Positions 10,001 to 17,750 of a stretch of DNA of 64,000 nucleotides are shown here, piece after piece. A program made the translations under genes and the position numbers. The notes under the pieces were generated by a model that was not told the DNA's origin, did no database searches, and worked only from the letters and a program-made list of their open reading frames with translations. The stretch is from Strigamia acuminata (lineage: Eukaryota; Arthropoda; Chilopoda; Geophilomorpha; Linotaeniidae), in the NCBI GenBank assembly GCA_949358305.1, contig OX442315.1, forward strand, positions 8,830,427 through 8,894,426, given 5' to 3'. Numbering within the stretch: position 1 is the stretch's first letter; each line of letters opens with the position of its first letter.

Positions 10001-11441
10001 GGACATTACGAGATTCATTCGACATTGCGAGCGTTGTCAAGCTTGCAAACCTCGAACGAAAGGACAAATTGAAGCAGCGCAAATGGGTCCTTACAGCTCA
10101 TTTAACTGTCTAAGTGTTGATTTGACCGGCCCGAAACCTCGGACGCGCAAAAACAACACACATATTTTAGTCATACTTGACGTGGCAACTCATTGGCCAG
10201 AATTATATCCAATGTGTAACCCCACTGCTGGAAAAGTAGCAAATTGCATTTATCACCTCTCCATGAGCATGGGATTCCCTCGTAAAATTATTTCTGACAA
10301 CGGCCCGCAATTTCGTGCCCAAGTCTTTAAAAAATTTTGTGAAAAGTTCAAGATGGTTCCAACACCAACTTCAACGTATCACCCACAAGCTAACCCGGTT
10401 GAAAGGGTTAACCGTGACATCAAATATTTGGTTGCAATTTATTCATCTGTTCATTCCAAATGGGACGAATATTTGCGTGAATTTGCATTTAGTTTGAGAA
10501 CTACGGTGACGAGAGGAAGAGACTTCTCTCCCGCATTTCTTAACTTTTTTCGCGAACTCAGAGTACCTTGGGATCCAAGAATACCTGAAGGAATTTTGGT
10601 CGTAGATCCAAAAAACCCACATTTATACGTGCAAAAATTAGAAGCCGTTATCGCCGAAACATATCAGCACATGATGTCACACGTGTTAGATTTGCGTAGA
10701 CGAGTTAATCTTAAAAAAGAAGGTGAGAAGTTCTCCAATTTTAAATTAAACGATTTAGTTTGGAGAGATTCTCATGTTTTGTCGAGCGCTGCCCGCGGCA
10801 TTGCAGCTGGCATCGCTGATAAAAGAACAGGACCATATGTAATAACCAAAGTATTACAGGGAGGATCCGTAGAATTGAGAAAGCTAGAAAATAACGAAAT
10901 ATTTCCAGCTGTCCATTCGTCTGAATTAACTCCGTATTTCCCGAGTTTCGATCAGGAAGTATGGTTAGAAGGCGAAGAAGTCGGTCAAAAGACTGAAAAT
11001 ATAATTAATACGTTAGATGACAATGAATTAAAGAAAATACCTGTCGATAATTCATCCAAACCACAAATGGAGTCAGACCTCGTGAATAACGACGTTGAAC
11101 TTCGTGACAGTTTCAAAAAGCTTGAAATTGCTAAAAAATTAAATAAAAAGGTGTTTTTAGAAAAGAAACAAAAAACATCTGAAATAAAAGACTCATCTGA
11201 CTCAGTCTCCGATGACAATGAAGACGGCGATTTAAATACAATAAATCCCTCGCCGACAAAGAGATATAATCTTCGGACTCGTAAACCGAGAGGAAAAAAC
11301 AACATGTGTCTTCTCCCCTCGCTAACCTCGAGATCCAGGGATCAGCCGTATGACGTAAGGAGCAATTCCTCAAGCCATACTCAAACCAATCAAACAATAA
11401 GATTGGATGACGTCACTAACAGCGACGTTACCCAAACGTAA
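6966..11441 (+). CDS. pol: Pol polyprotein: PR-RT-RNaseH-IN
   Basis: The frame is read after the -1 slip, and its first in-frame ATG lies well inside. Order of domains: aspartic protease (LDSGANRSF, about 7488-7515); reverse transcriptase with YLDDI (8547-8561); RNase H (HTDASRKGLG, and TDHQALKW downstream); integrase zinc domain (H...H...CERCQAC, about 9920-10050) and catalytic core with the three acidic residues in context (LSVDLTGP, ISDNGPQF, NPVERVNRD). The C-terminal tail is charged, with no recognisable chromodomain. All catalytic motifs are present and no stop interrupts the frame. The product matures the particle, copies the RNA into DNA and integrates it. The domain order places it firmly in Ty3/gypsy. 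Confidence 0.93.
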   Translation, partial: LVSAHPDGLVDATPTASENELTPSQILDDFLNTQIKLELENNLIFPKIDVSNLRLVLQNENITEEFFKEKVQQIKIDWESKIKDAVTLLDEKTRPTPEIIERSDKIDLPGLDECIEKLMAATLVTNDLLDELPLDPPIEIKPPRRFKCKYADIPNSNDLPTIRLQTANGMITGMLDSGANRSFMAYSVVISLKLEDEIRPIGPDVRVTTASEDVVPEGTLLLSFAWTHGMLNHPFIILRNKYPIILLGCDFMNRLNIQPNPKTMSWNFVKSLKEDLPFVPQAILDRYQEFLDPPEEIMRRDFIKANHMKAGSATACQAKVANEENIVQRLVSDANLSMKNNLMLEKVLKKHEKILSRRPGRTHLVRHEIKLDTKVPIRVPFKSVNPQKREIIRQICQDMLDNGYVEQATGDYGMRIVLVMRPDCDPRLCIDFRPLNAHTLYDPPQMPSIEEILRELGRFEWVTTIDLSKGYWQIEVHPNDRAKTAFWSPLGRLQFRVMPFGLVNAPSTFQKLIEKILGDAYRKFAWAYLDDIIIISKNFEEHMIHLEEILSKLENANLHVHPEKSKFGRKELTFLGYKLSVQGVSVDPKKVAAIKEMPAPSNLKELQRFLGMVNFFHRLLKNLAVMTEPLRPLLKKDVEFIWSEIHQEAFDQIKDALTNAETMAMPDLTEPFIVHTDASRKGLGAALMQMREIDDQNIEVPCVYASRSLQPAEINYSATELECLAVIWALRKFRHYLEFTTFIVRTDHQALKWLMQLDEPAGRLARWQMELMRYSFEIQYIKGPLNVLADALSRSPIDKPENPEDDGDNDELLSYCPSPQRNWKMGKFHELPVSTLEEKEDHEFVNYWTKIYDSSEESDDVIRAQISRKFQVPSSNVLIKAFVAKIVERLDCEPPTREDIIKAQKEDKVCQLMRNFLNCNQFPPDVTTRLQKKQYRKYATTFLIEDDLLMQFHPTMSDELGEDGRALKVFVPQTLKYKIIWLMHGHPLSGHPGIARTLYRARRIYTWKGMKSDITRFIRHCERCQACKPRTKGQIEAAQMGPYSSFNCLSVDLTGPKPRTRKNNTHILVILDVATHWPELYPMCNPTAGKVANCIYHLSMSMGFPRKIISDNGPQFRAQVFKKFCEKFKMVPTPTSTYHPQANPVERVNRDIKYLVAIYSSVHSKWDEYLREFAFSLRTTVTRGRDFSPAFLNFFRELRVPWDPRIPEGILVVDPKNPHLYVQKLEAVIAETYQHMMSHVLDLRRRVNLKKEGEKFSNFKLNDLVWRDSHVLSSAARGIAAGIADKRTGPYVITKVLQGGSVELRKLENNEIFPAVHSSELTPYFPSFDQEVWLEGEEVGQKTENIINTLDDNELKKIPVDNSSKPQMESDLVNNDVELRDSFKKLEIAKKLNKKVFLEKKQKTSEIKDSSDSVSDDNEDGDLNTINPSPTKRYNLRTRKPRGKNNMCLLPSLTSRSRDQPYDVRSNSSSHTQTNQTIRLDDVTNSDVTQT

Positions 11442-11564
11442 CTTCCGGTATTTGAACTGATCACTTCGCGTCTGAGTTCACTTCGATCTCACACGTGTGC
11501 TAAGTGCTCATCTCCGAAAAACCAAAAGCGAAACAACTGGATAAATTCTCCCGAATCTTCAATT

Positions 11565-11641
11565 GTAAGTAGTTTTTTCTTTGGAATTTTCCAAAGAAAA
11601 ACTAATAAATTAATTTTCGTTTTTCTTTCCATTTGGATTAG
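11565..11641 (+). other. Candidate 5' UTR intron of the third ORF
   Basis: A consensus donor (AATT|GTAAGTAG) and a pyrimidine-rich acceptor (CTTTCCATTTGGATTAG) frame 77 bp just upstream of the ATG at 11650. This suggests the third ORF is expressed from its own spliced transcript rather than as part of the gag-pol RNA. No experimental evidence is available. Confidence 0.45.
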
Positions 11642-11649
11642 TCGTTCAA

Positions 11650-14484
11650 ATGGAAGGAGAGGAACCGAAAGAAGGAAGCGAAGCCGGCGCCAACAGCCTC
11701 GAATTAGAAACAAATTCGACGCTGCTTGGTTCCGCAAACACTTCGAATACATCCGTGGATGTCACCGAAGAGTCCGCCGAAGCGTCCGCCGAAGCTCAAG
11801 CCGCTCTGGCCGACGCTGCTGCCCGTTTGCCAGTCACGCCGCCCCGACCACAACTTCGAGGAGGCCTATTCGCCGATCCAAACGGCGAAACTCGTGCACA
11901 GAGACACGACCGGGTAAATAATTTAAAATAAAATTACCTTTCAGTCATGAAAAGTAATTAAAAGTGCATTTTCACTCAGAAAAAGCGAAAAGTTCGTTGG
12001 TAACGCCTTCGCAAGAAGGCGCCGCCATTATTATCATCAGATGGCGCTGTGTCTCGTTTTTGAGGCGTTGCTACGGTAACGCTCCAACATTGAAACATAG
12101 CCGTCGGAAACAACGTTTTTCACGATTTTTCAAATATTTTGAAAAATTTAATGAATCTAAACTGTCGAATGAAATCTCACCCGTGATTTTATTCACTGAA
12201 AATTCGGAAATAATTATTTTACACGAAAAAATGGATTTTAATTATTTCTTCGAATATTTTACAGATCATCCAGCTTCGGGAAACACATCTCGAACTGCAT
12301 CCCGATGTTCCAACCGCTCCTGGTGTCTGGCGACACGCATTGCCGCCAGAAATCATAAAGTCGAAAGGACGACTGACGTTTTGGGCGGCCCGACACAAAT
12401 TCTCCAAGGCCTTAAACAAGCGATGGGGAACGAAGTTTCGGATCGCCTATTTAATCGATGGATTCGGTCATCGCGACGCCCTCGAGTGGGCAATGAAGCG
12501 CGATACCTTCGGACCACTGCGAAACGTGTTGCTCGACTTCGCCTTCACAGTGATCAATCAAGAAACGCGAGACCATCGCCGTTACTTCAACGCTCCTGCG
12601 TGGGAGCGTCGACAGATTTTGGAGGATATTTTCCAACGCTTGGACCAAACCAAAGCCGAGGTTGTACGCCTCTACAACGAATCTTTCCGTGTAACAACGG
12701 ACGGAAAGAAACGTTGGGTGCCGACATGCCAATCGGAGATGCATCAACTAGCCATGGGCGGATGTTTCCATGCTGATTTCGTGCCAAACCCGTATCCAGA
12801 GCCTGAGCCCCGGGTACAGGTCGCTTCCACCATCCACGTGGTGCCACCGCGCTCCACGTCGAGGTCACGATCTTCGAGGTCGCCCTACAGTGGCCGTCGT
12901 TCCTCCCCAACACAGTCGTCGGGGGAAGGCGCCATTGGAGGGTTACCTCCACTCCAGAAGGCTCGTCATCGCTCACATCACCGACGCGAGCCGACGCCGC
13001 CGAAAAGACATTCGAAGTCCGTGTCGAGACCCACATCCCGAAGCCGACCTCGAGTACAATCGCGCCAATCTTCCACGAGGAGTTCACTCTCGTCGCGTGA
13101 AGAAAGGTCCAACGCTTCACAGCTTGGCGCTTCCTCCTCCGGCCGGATTGACTGGTCGGACGAGATAGCGAAGGAAGACCAACGCATCGCCGCATTGCAA
13201 GCCGGTCAAGGAGACGTCAACACCTCTTTGCCGTTTGCTTGCCGTCCAGTCACCAGCGACATGCGACCAGACCCATCGGTGCCCGTGCCACAAGTGACAT
13301 CGGTCATCCGTTTTGAGGGATACGTCTCTCACGAACCATTTCCCGCCCAGGAGTGCGCTGATCTCTGGAGGCGATTCTCATCGTTTCCCGAGACAGCCCA
13401 AACGATGTACCTCGCGCATCTGGACGAATACCAACTCGCTCAGATCCGCGAAGGTGAGAAAGAGTGGCAGTGGCTTGCGCGAGAGCTTGCGTCGTGCAAG
13501 TCCGACAAGCAACTGCAACGGACGCTGCAGAAAATGAACAGGAAATTGTCGGAGGGACTGCTTCGAATCCTGTTCCAAGGAGTCTTTCCCGACCCACAGA
13601 TTGCTCTGGCGGCCGCCACTCGATTGTGGACCGTGCCGTTAGGGCTTCCACGAGCTTTGCTGGACGACTGGGAGTCAGTTCGCCCCGATCCTCCAACGAT
13701 GCTCGCCGAATTGACGCAACAAGCCGAGGCGACTGGCGAAACTCCGGCTGGATCCGCCATTCGACTACGGCAGGAATGGGCTGCGCTGAAGCAGCGACGC
13801 GCAGCAGAACGAGCTACCGCCCGTCCCGCTGGCGCACCACCGTCATCCGCAGCTCCACTCCACGCTGCCATCACGGCAACGTCGAGTGTTTCCCGTGCAA
13901 CCGAGGCACCGAGTTGCAACATCTCGTCTCCAATGGAGTGGCTCGACAGCGACGATCGCGAGTTCGTCGTGCCTGTGGCCTGCGGTGCCAGACCAAAGAC
14001 GCGCACCCCGGCTTTGCGCAGATCCAGATCCCTCTCGATCTGCAAGAAGTCGCCGCCACCGCCGCCTCCTCCAAAGGATTCGCCGCCAAGAGATAGGGGA
14101 TCAAATATGGCCACCCACCTCACCGCCTATCAACGTTTGCGCTCATTATACGCCTTTTGCTACATAACGAGCGCAACGAAAACAATTCTCCAGAACAGCG
14201 AGGATTTATGCAACCGAGTCCTCGCGTGGCTGGAAAACCACATCAAGGAACAGCAGCCGTGGATCCTACATCAACGCCTGGTGTTCGCTCGAATTACGCC
14301 TCAAGACCCGCAGGAGTATTTCGAGATGGGTTTTGGACGAAGGGATGGTGTGGACCGCATCAAGCAAGTGTGGCTCCACATCAACCCTGGCTTCCGGTCA
14401 GGACCAAACGCCGGCCGACCTTTGTGCACCGTCACGGAGCACAAAGATCCAAACGATCATTCGACGGACATGTTGCCGAAATAA
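11650..14484 (+). CDS. Third, spliced ORF of gypsy element (unknown function)
   Basis: Exon 1 (11650-11913, 88 codons, starting at an ATG) is very acidic. A donor (CGG|GTAAAT) and an acceptor (TATTTTACAG, ending 12264) bound a 351-bp intron, and exon 2 (12265-14484) continues in frame, giving 827 residues. An upstream untranslated intron is likely at 11565-11641 (GTAAGT ... TTAG). Exon 2 has an N-terminal folded-looking part (about 89-250), a serine/arginine-rich segment (about 280-380), helical segments (about 400-560), a polyproline run (about 684) and a second folded-looking C-terminal part. No signal peptide or membrane segment is evident, so this is not a typical envelope. It is markedly GC-richer than gag and pol, which may hint at separate origin. 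I do not recognise a family. Confidence 0.6.
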
Positions 14485-14643
14485 TTAGGGAACACGCCCG
14501 TTCATTAAAAATAATTCCTTTTTTATTTTTATATTGTAATAAAAAAGAATAAATATATATCCTGTTCCATTTTACTTTGAAACCTTGTGTATTTATTCCT
14601 ATACTTACCTGTCTCTTTTTGGAAAAGAATAAGATTCTTTCTT

Positions 14644-14658
14644 AAAAGGGGGGGGAAG
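14644..14658 (+). other. Polypurine tract
   Basis: The purine run AAAAGGGGGGGGAAG abuts the TG of the 3' LTR, as expected for the plus-strand primer of an LTR element. Confidence 0.85.
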
Positions 14659-15797
14659 TGTGGTGACCTCAAATATTCCTATTTGAGTGTGCACCATATT
14701 TCCAAATTGTCTTATAAACATATTCAACAAGCTTATATGTTTTGTTTCAATGTAAATTGAAATAAAACATACCTTAATAAAATATAAAACAAGACACAAT
14801 ATTACCCAAATAATATTGTGTTTCGCAGCAAGTTTTGGCCCAGCAACAGCGTCAACCAATCGCGCTGCAGCGTGCATTGCTTTGATGATGCTGCTAGGCG
14901 TGTGCCTGGGCGGAGCATCCCTTCCCCTCGCGCGTGCCCGGCTCAATTGTTGCACACGACCCGAAGGCGGCCGTGTGTGATCTTTGTGCAACTCGTCATC
15001 TGCGCAGCTTTTCTGAGCAGATTTAGTAGTGAGCCAAACGGTTTTGGCCCACTCTTCCCGCACTCTTGATTCCACCTCCAAACTGTTCACAACCGTGTCA
15101 AACTTCTGCCAAAACTGCAAAGTGTGATCTGTGATTCTTGGACGAATTGAGTTTCATCGCTGGTCTGTACCCACTGTACGGAATAGCAACTTTCTAGCTT
15201 GAATTACTACACGTAATTTAAGCCATTTCTGTGTGTGAATTGACATTGAGCTTGCTCTGTCGATTTGTAGTTCTTTGTGTCGAGCTTGCTCCACAAAGAA
15301 ATCTGTGTGAAACTAACATCGAGTTTACTCTGTTAGTTTGAAGGCTTTGTGTTGAGTTTAACTCCACAAAGCGAATTGTGTTAAGACGGATTGTTACGTC
15401 GAGCTTGCTCCGTAATAATCAAACCGCTGTGTGCAAGACGTATTCTCGTGTCGAGCTTGCTCCGCGAGGATTTTAGAATATTTTAGCAACGTATTTTAGC
15501 GTCGAGTTTACTCCGCTAAAATCCCGCGCTCACACGACGCCATCGACGCCATCTTGGAGCCAACGGTCAACTGTGAGTGTAGATATTGAAGAAGAAGCCA
15601 GATCGACCCCAAACATTTTGAATAATACCTCCTTTGTATTTTGAACAATTAAAGCTATCTAATTTTTCCTTTACTCTGTGTAAAATCATTCCCCTAGACA
15701 AACATTTGGCCACAGAGTAGAAGTCCTGTACGGCATCTCTACGACGATTGCTTGTTAAATTTACCTAATTTAATAAGTAAAAACCCGGATCGCCGCA
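14659..15797 (+). repeat. 3' LTR of gypsy element
   Basis: It is the same length (1139 bp) as the 5' LTR, and the only difference I noticed is G instead of A near 15181. The seven-hairpin array is repeated at 15238-15522. It is followed directly by the duplicated target AGTA (15798-15801). Confidence 0.95.
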
Positions 15798-15801
15798 AGT
15801 A

Positions 15802-16690
15802 GAAGACTATGTCCTGGGTATCCACATCCTATGATCTAGGATTGGATAGATTTAGCGGCCCAGTGATCCCATTGGATCACTGGACAGCCCATTCTTCACC
15901 CGGAGTATATATTCCAGCGTAAGCCGGATATAGCTCGCTTTTGTCTTGTTCTTGTTCTTGTTTGATACTGATATTTACTTGAGCCTGTTTTATACTTCTC
16001 TGCGTTCCGACAATCCGTTGTAGAAATACTTTGTATTTAGTGTAAGAATCTAGAGTGGGTAGAAGACTCACAGACACACTGCCCGCCTCTTCATGCCAAC
16101 ATTCCGTTGTAGAAATCGTAAGTTTACTTGCATTTAAGTGTAGATTCTAGAGTGGGGTACAACCCACAGATGCACTCCATCCCGCTTCATGCCGACATTC
16201 CGTCGTAGAATACAGAATCTAGAGTGGAGCAATTCACAGACGTATTAATAATGTAGTACCTAGAGTGGAGCAATTCACAGACGTATTAATAATGTAGTAC
16301 CTAGAGTGGAGCAATTCACAGACGCATTATTGGAGTAATCGACGTGGAGAAATTTCCCGGTTATTCTCCCGCCAGCCAGAACCGAGCGGAGTAATTTCCC
16401 GGCATTGGATAACCCTTCCTGCGAGAGACTTCTGATTCGAAATCGTTGTTGGATGATGGAACATCTTAATTATTATTTTGATGTTGATTGCACTTGGGGC
16501 AAGAATAGCTCGACGCTATTTTAATATCTTTATTTTACACAGATTTTCGATAATAAGTAAACGCAAATATCATGTATAATTCTATCGAATTAACATGAAT
16601 ATTTTCTCTGACTATTTCTTATTGTTACATCTCGCTATAATTATTAAGTTCAATAATTACTAGCAATACGATGTGTGTGACGATACAGAA
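15802..16690. repeat. LTR-like repetitive region with hairpin motifs
   Basis: No gene is seen. The phrase CTAGAGTGG recurs five times (16030-16330), each followed by a short inverted sequence and CACAGA. Between these, [C/T]CCG[T/C][T/C]GTAGAA recurs three times. A 41-bp unit is tandemly repeated at about 16208-16330. The layout and a TTGGGGCAAGAATAG string near 16493 suggest the decayed LTR and leader of another retroelement, cut by the gypsy insertion. The exact ends could not be set. Confidence 0.45.
16208..16330. repeat. 41-bp tandem repeat, about 3 copies
   Basis: The unit includes CTAGAGTGGAGCAATTCACA and GACGTATTAATAATGTAGTA. Within it GTGGA-GCAA-TTCAC can fold into a 5-bp stem capped by a GNRA tetraloop. 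Confidence 0.75.
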
Positions 16691-16691
16691 A

Positions 16692-16989
16692 AGCATCCCA
16701 ATTTTTGGTCGACTTCTCAAAGTAAAAGAGTGCAGAAATTTAAATTCAGGCGTAGTTTAAAAAGGTTATTTCATTCAGGCCAAAGTTTGTGACAATAATA
16801 ATTGAAGTTTGATGTTGTTCTGTGCATACCAACCTGATCTACATCAAGTTGGCATATTGTCATTAGTGTGCAGCAGTGCATGTGCATTCTTAATGCTGTC
16901 TTAAGGCTAGGATTAGGGCAGCTTTTATTTTTGTGTTGGTATTTATTTAATCCTCGTGATAATAACAAAAATCTGTGAATTCTTAAAAG
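16692..16989. repeat. Dispersed repeat R1, copy a
   Basis: About 300 bp matching 49680-49979 in the same orientation at high identity. Shared strings include CATCCCAATTTTTGGT and CTGATCTACATCAAGTTGGC. The ends are not sharply defined and the class is unknown. Confidence 0.8.
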
Positions 16990-17049
16990 TCATAGGAAGA
17001 GAAATGAAAAATCTCTCTCAAGTCTTTGAAATAAGCTTAAAAAATGTTA

Positions 17050-17512
17050 TGTAATCATTTTAGTTGACAAACTTAAGAAATAATAAAGTATTTGTTGTTT
17101 TAAACAATGAAATCTTGTTTTTACCATTTCAAAAAGGGAACCATTTTGTGCAATGCATTGTGGGATTGCTACATCATTGACGACACGATTTGAAAACACT
17201 AACACTAGCTAACGCAATCTTCAATCGGTATCATGGTGTATTGTGCAGCTTGGGGATGTAAAAAGGGGCCAACAAGTGGCAAAAGCTTTTTTAGGTTTCC
17301 AGGAAACTCAAAAACCTTGGCATGTTGGCTAAAAAACCTTAGTAGAAAAGGTTTTAAGCCATCAAAACATTCTCGTCTGTGCAATGACCATTTTGAGAAT
17401 GCATGCTTTGAAATAAATCCAACTGTACTAGAATCCTTACAGTTAAAAAGGTTTCACGTTTGAATCCTGATGCTATTCCCACCAAATTTGCACACAAACC
17501 AAAGAAGCAACC
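17050..17512 (+). repeat. THAP-exon repeat, copy 1
   Basis: This block matches 31993-32150 plus 32592-32901. It holds a shared upstream region (ATCATTTTAGTTGACAAACT onward) and a THAP-domain exon. It ends abruptly at 17512 where the Mag-like LTR begins, so that element probably inserted into it. Confidence 0.75.
17233..17512 (+). pseudogene. THAP domain exon, frameshifted
   Basis: From the ATG at 17233 the frame encodes a C2CH THAP zinc-finger (CAAWGC at residues 4-9, then CNDHF), a DNA-binding domain shared by P-element transposases and host factors. Compared with the copy at 32619, one T is missing near 17443, so the frame ends early at 17463, just past the domain. The downstream part of the gene is cut off by the Mag-like LTR. 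It is probably a transposon-derived remnant. Confidence 0.7.
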
Positions 17513-17664
17513 TGTAGTGTTGCGTATAACTGTCAATAGCTGGCGCTGTCAGCCTGATCACCTGGCGGCGCATGGCGTTTGATCACATGAGTAATAAACC
17601 TGAGCAATCAGTTCGTCACCTGAATTCATCGTGTCCACTTTCTTTGCGTTGCTAGAACATCACA
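17513..17664 (+). repeat. 5' LTR of Mag-like element
   Basis: Starts TGTAGTGTTGCG and ends about ...AACATCACA, roughly 150 bp, directly before the primer site. The AATAAA within TGAGTAATAAACCTGAG (about 17590) could be its polyadenylation signal. The exact 3' end is uncertain by a few bases. Confidence 0.6.
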
Positions 17665-17665
17665 T

Positions 17666-17678
17666 TGGCGACGAGGAT
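17666..17678 (+). other. Primer binding site, tRNA-Ser(GCU) type
   Basis: TGGCGACGAGGAT is complementary to the 3' end of tRNA-Ser(GCU) including CCA. The same 13-mer occurs at 55718-55730 after another LTR. Confidence 0.75.
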
Positions 17679-17750
17679 AAACGGAATGTTGAATCCAGTG
17701 CCATCAGGTGTTTTGGGAATAAAATTTGGACAATAATACAAACTGTTACG

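Larger units (their letters stand above)
2847..15797 (+). mobile_element. Complete Ty3/gypsy LTR retrotransposon (12.95 kb)
   Basis: Two 1139-bp LTRs (2847-3985 and 14659-15797), each TG...CA, flank gag, pol and a third ORF. The 4-bp target duplication AGTA is perfect (2843-2846 and 15798-15801). A tRNA-Pro-type primer site follows the 5' LTR and a purine tract precedes the 3' LTR. The only LTR difference I noticed is A to G near 3369/15181, so insertion is recent. The gag and pol frames are uninterrupted, so the copy may still be active. Domain order PR-RT-RNaseH-IN is that of Ty3/gypsy. The length is large for the group because of the long LTRs and the extra 3' ORF. A solo LTR of the same family lies at 26246-27320. 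Confidence 0.95.

Noticed and set aside
11964-12776. 270-codon ORF overlapping the third ORF of the gypsy element
   Set aside because: It runs through the predicted intron and then reads exon 2 out of frame. The spliced frame gives the longer, compositionally better protein.
12587-14123. Several long ORFs on both strands inside the third ORF
   Set aside because: They are shadow frames of a GC-rich coding region, all overlapping the 740-codon exon 2.
2702-16592. 17-bp string ATAATTCTATCGAATTA on both sides of the gypsy element
   Set aside because: Considered as a target duplication of an older insertion, but no matching element ends were found. The string is itself nearly palindromic and AT-rich, so chance or a shared repeat is possible.
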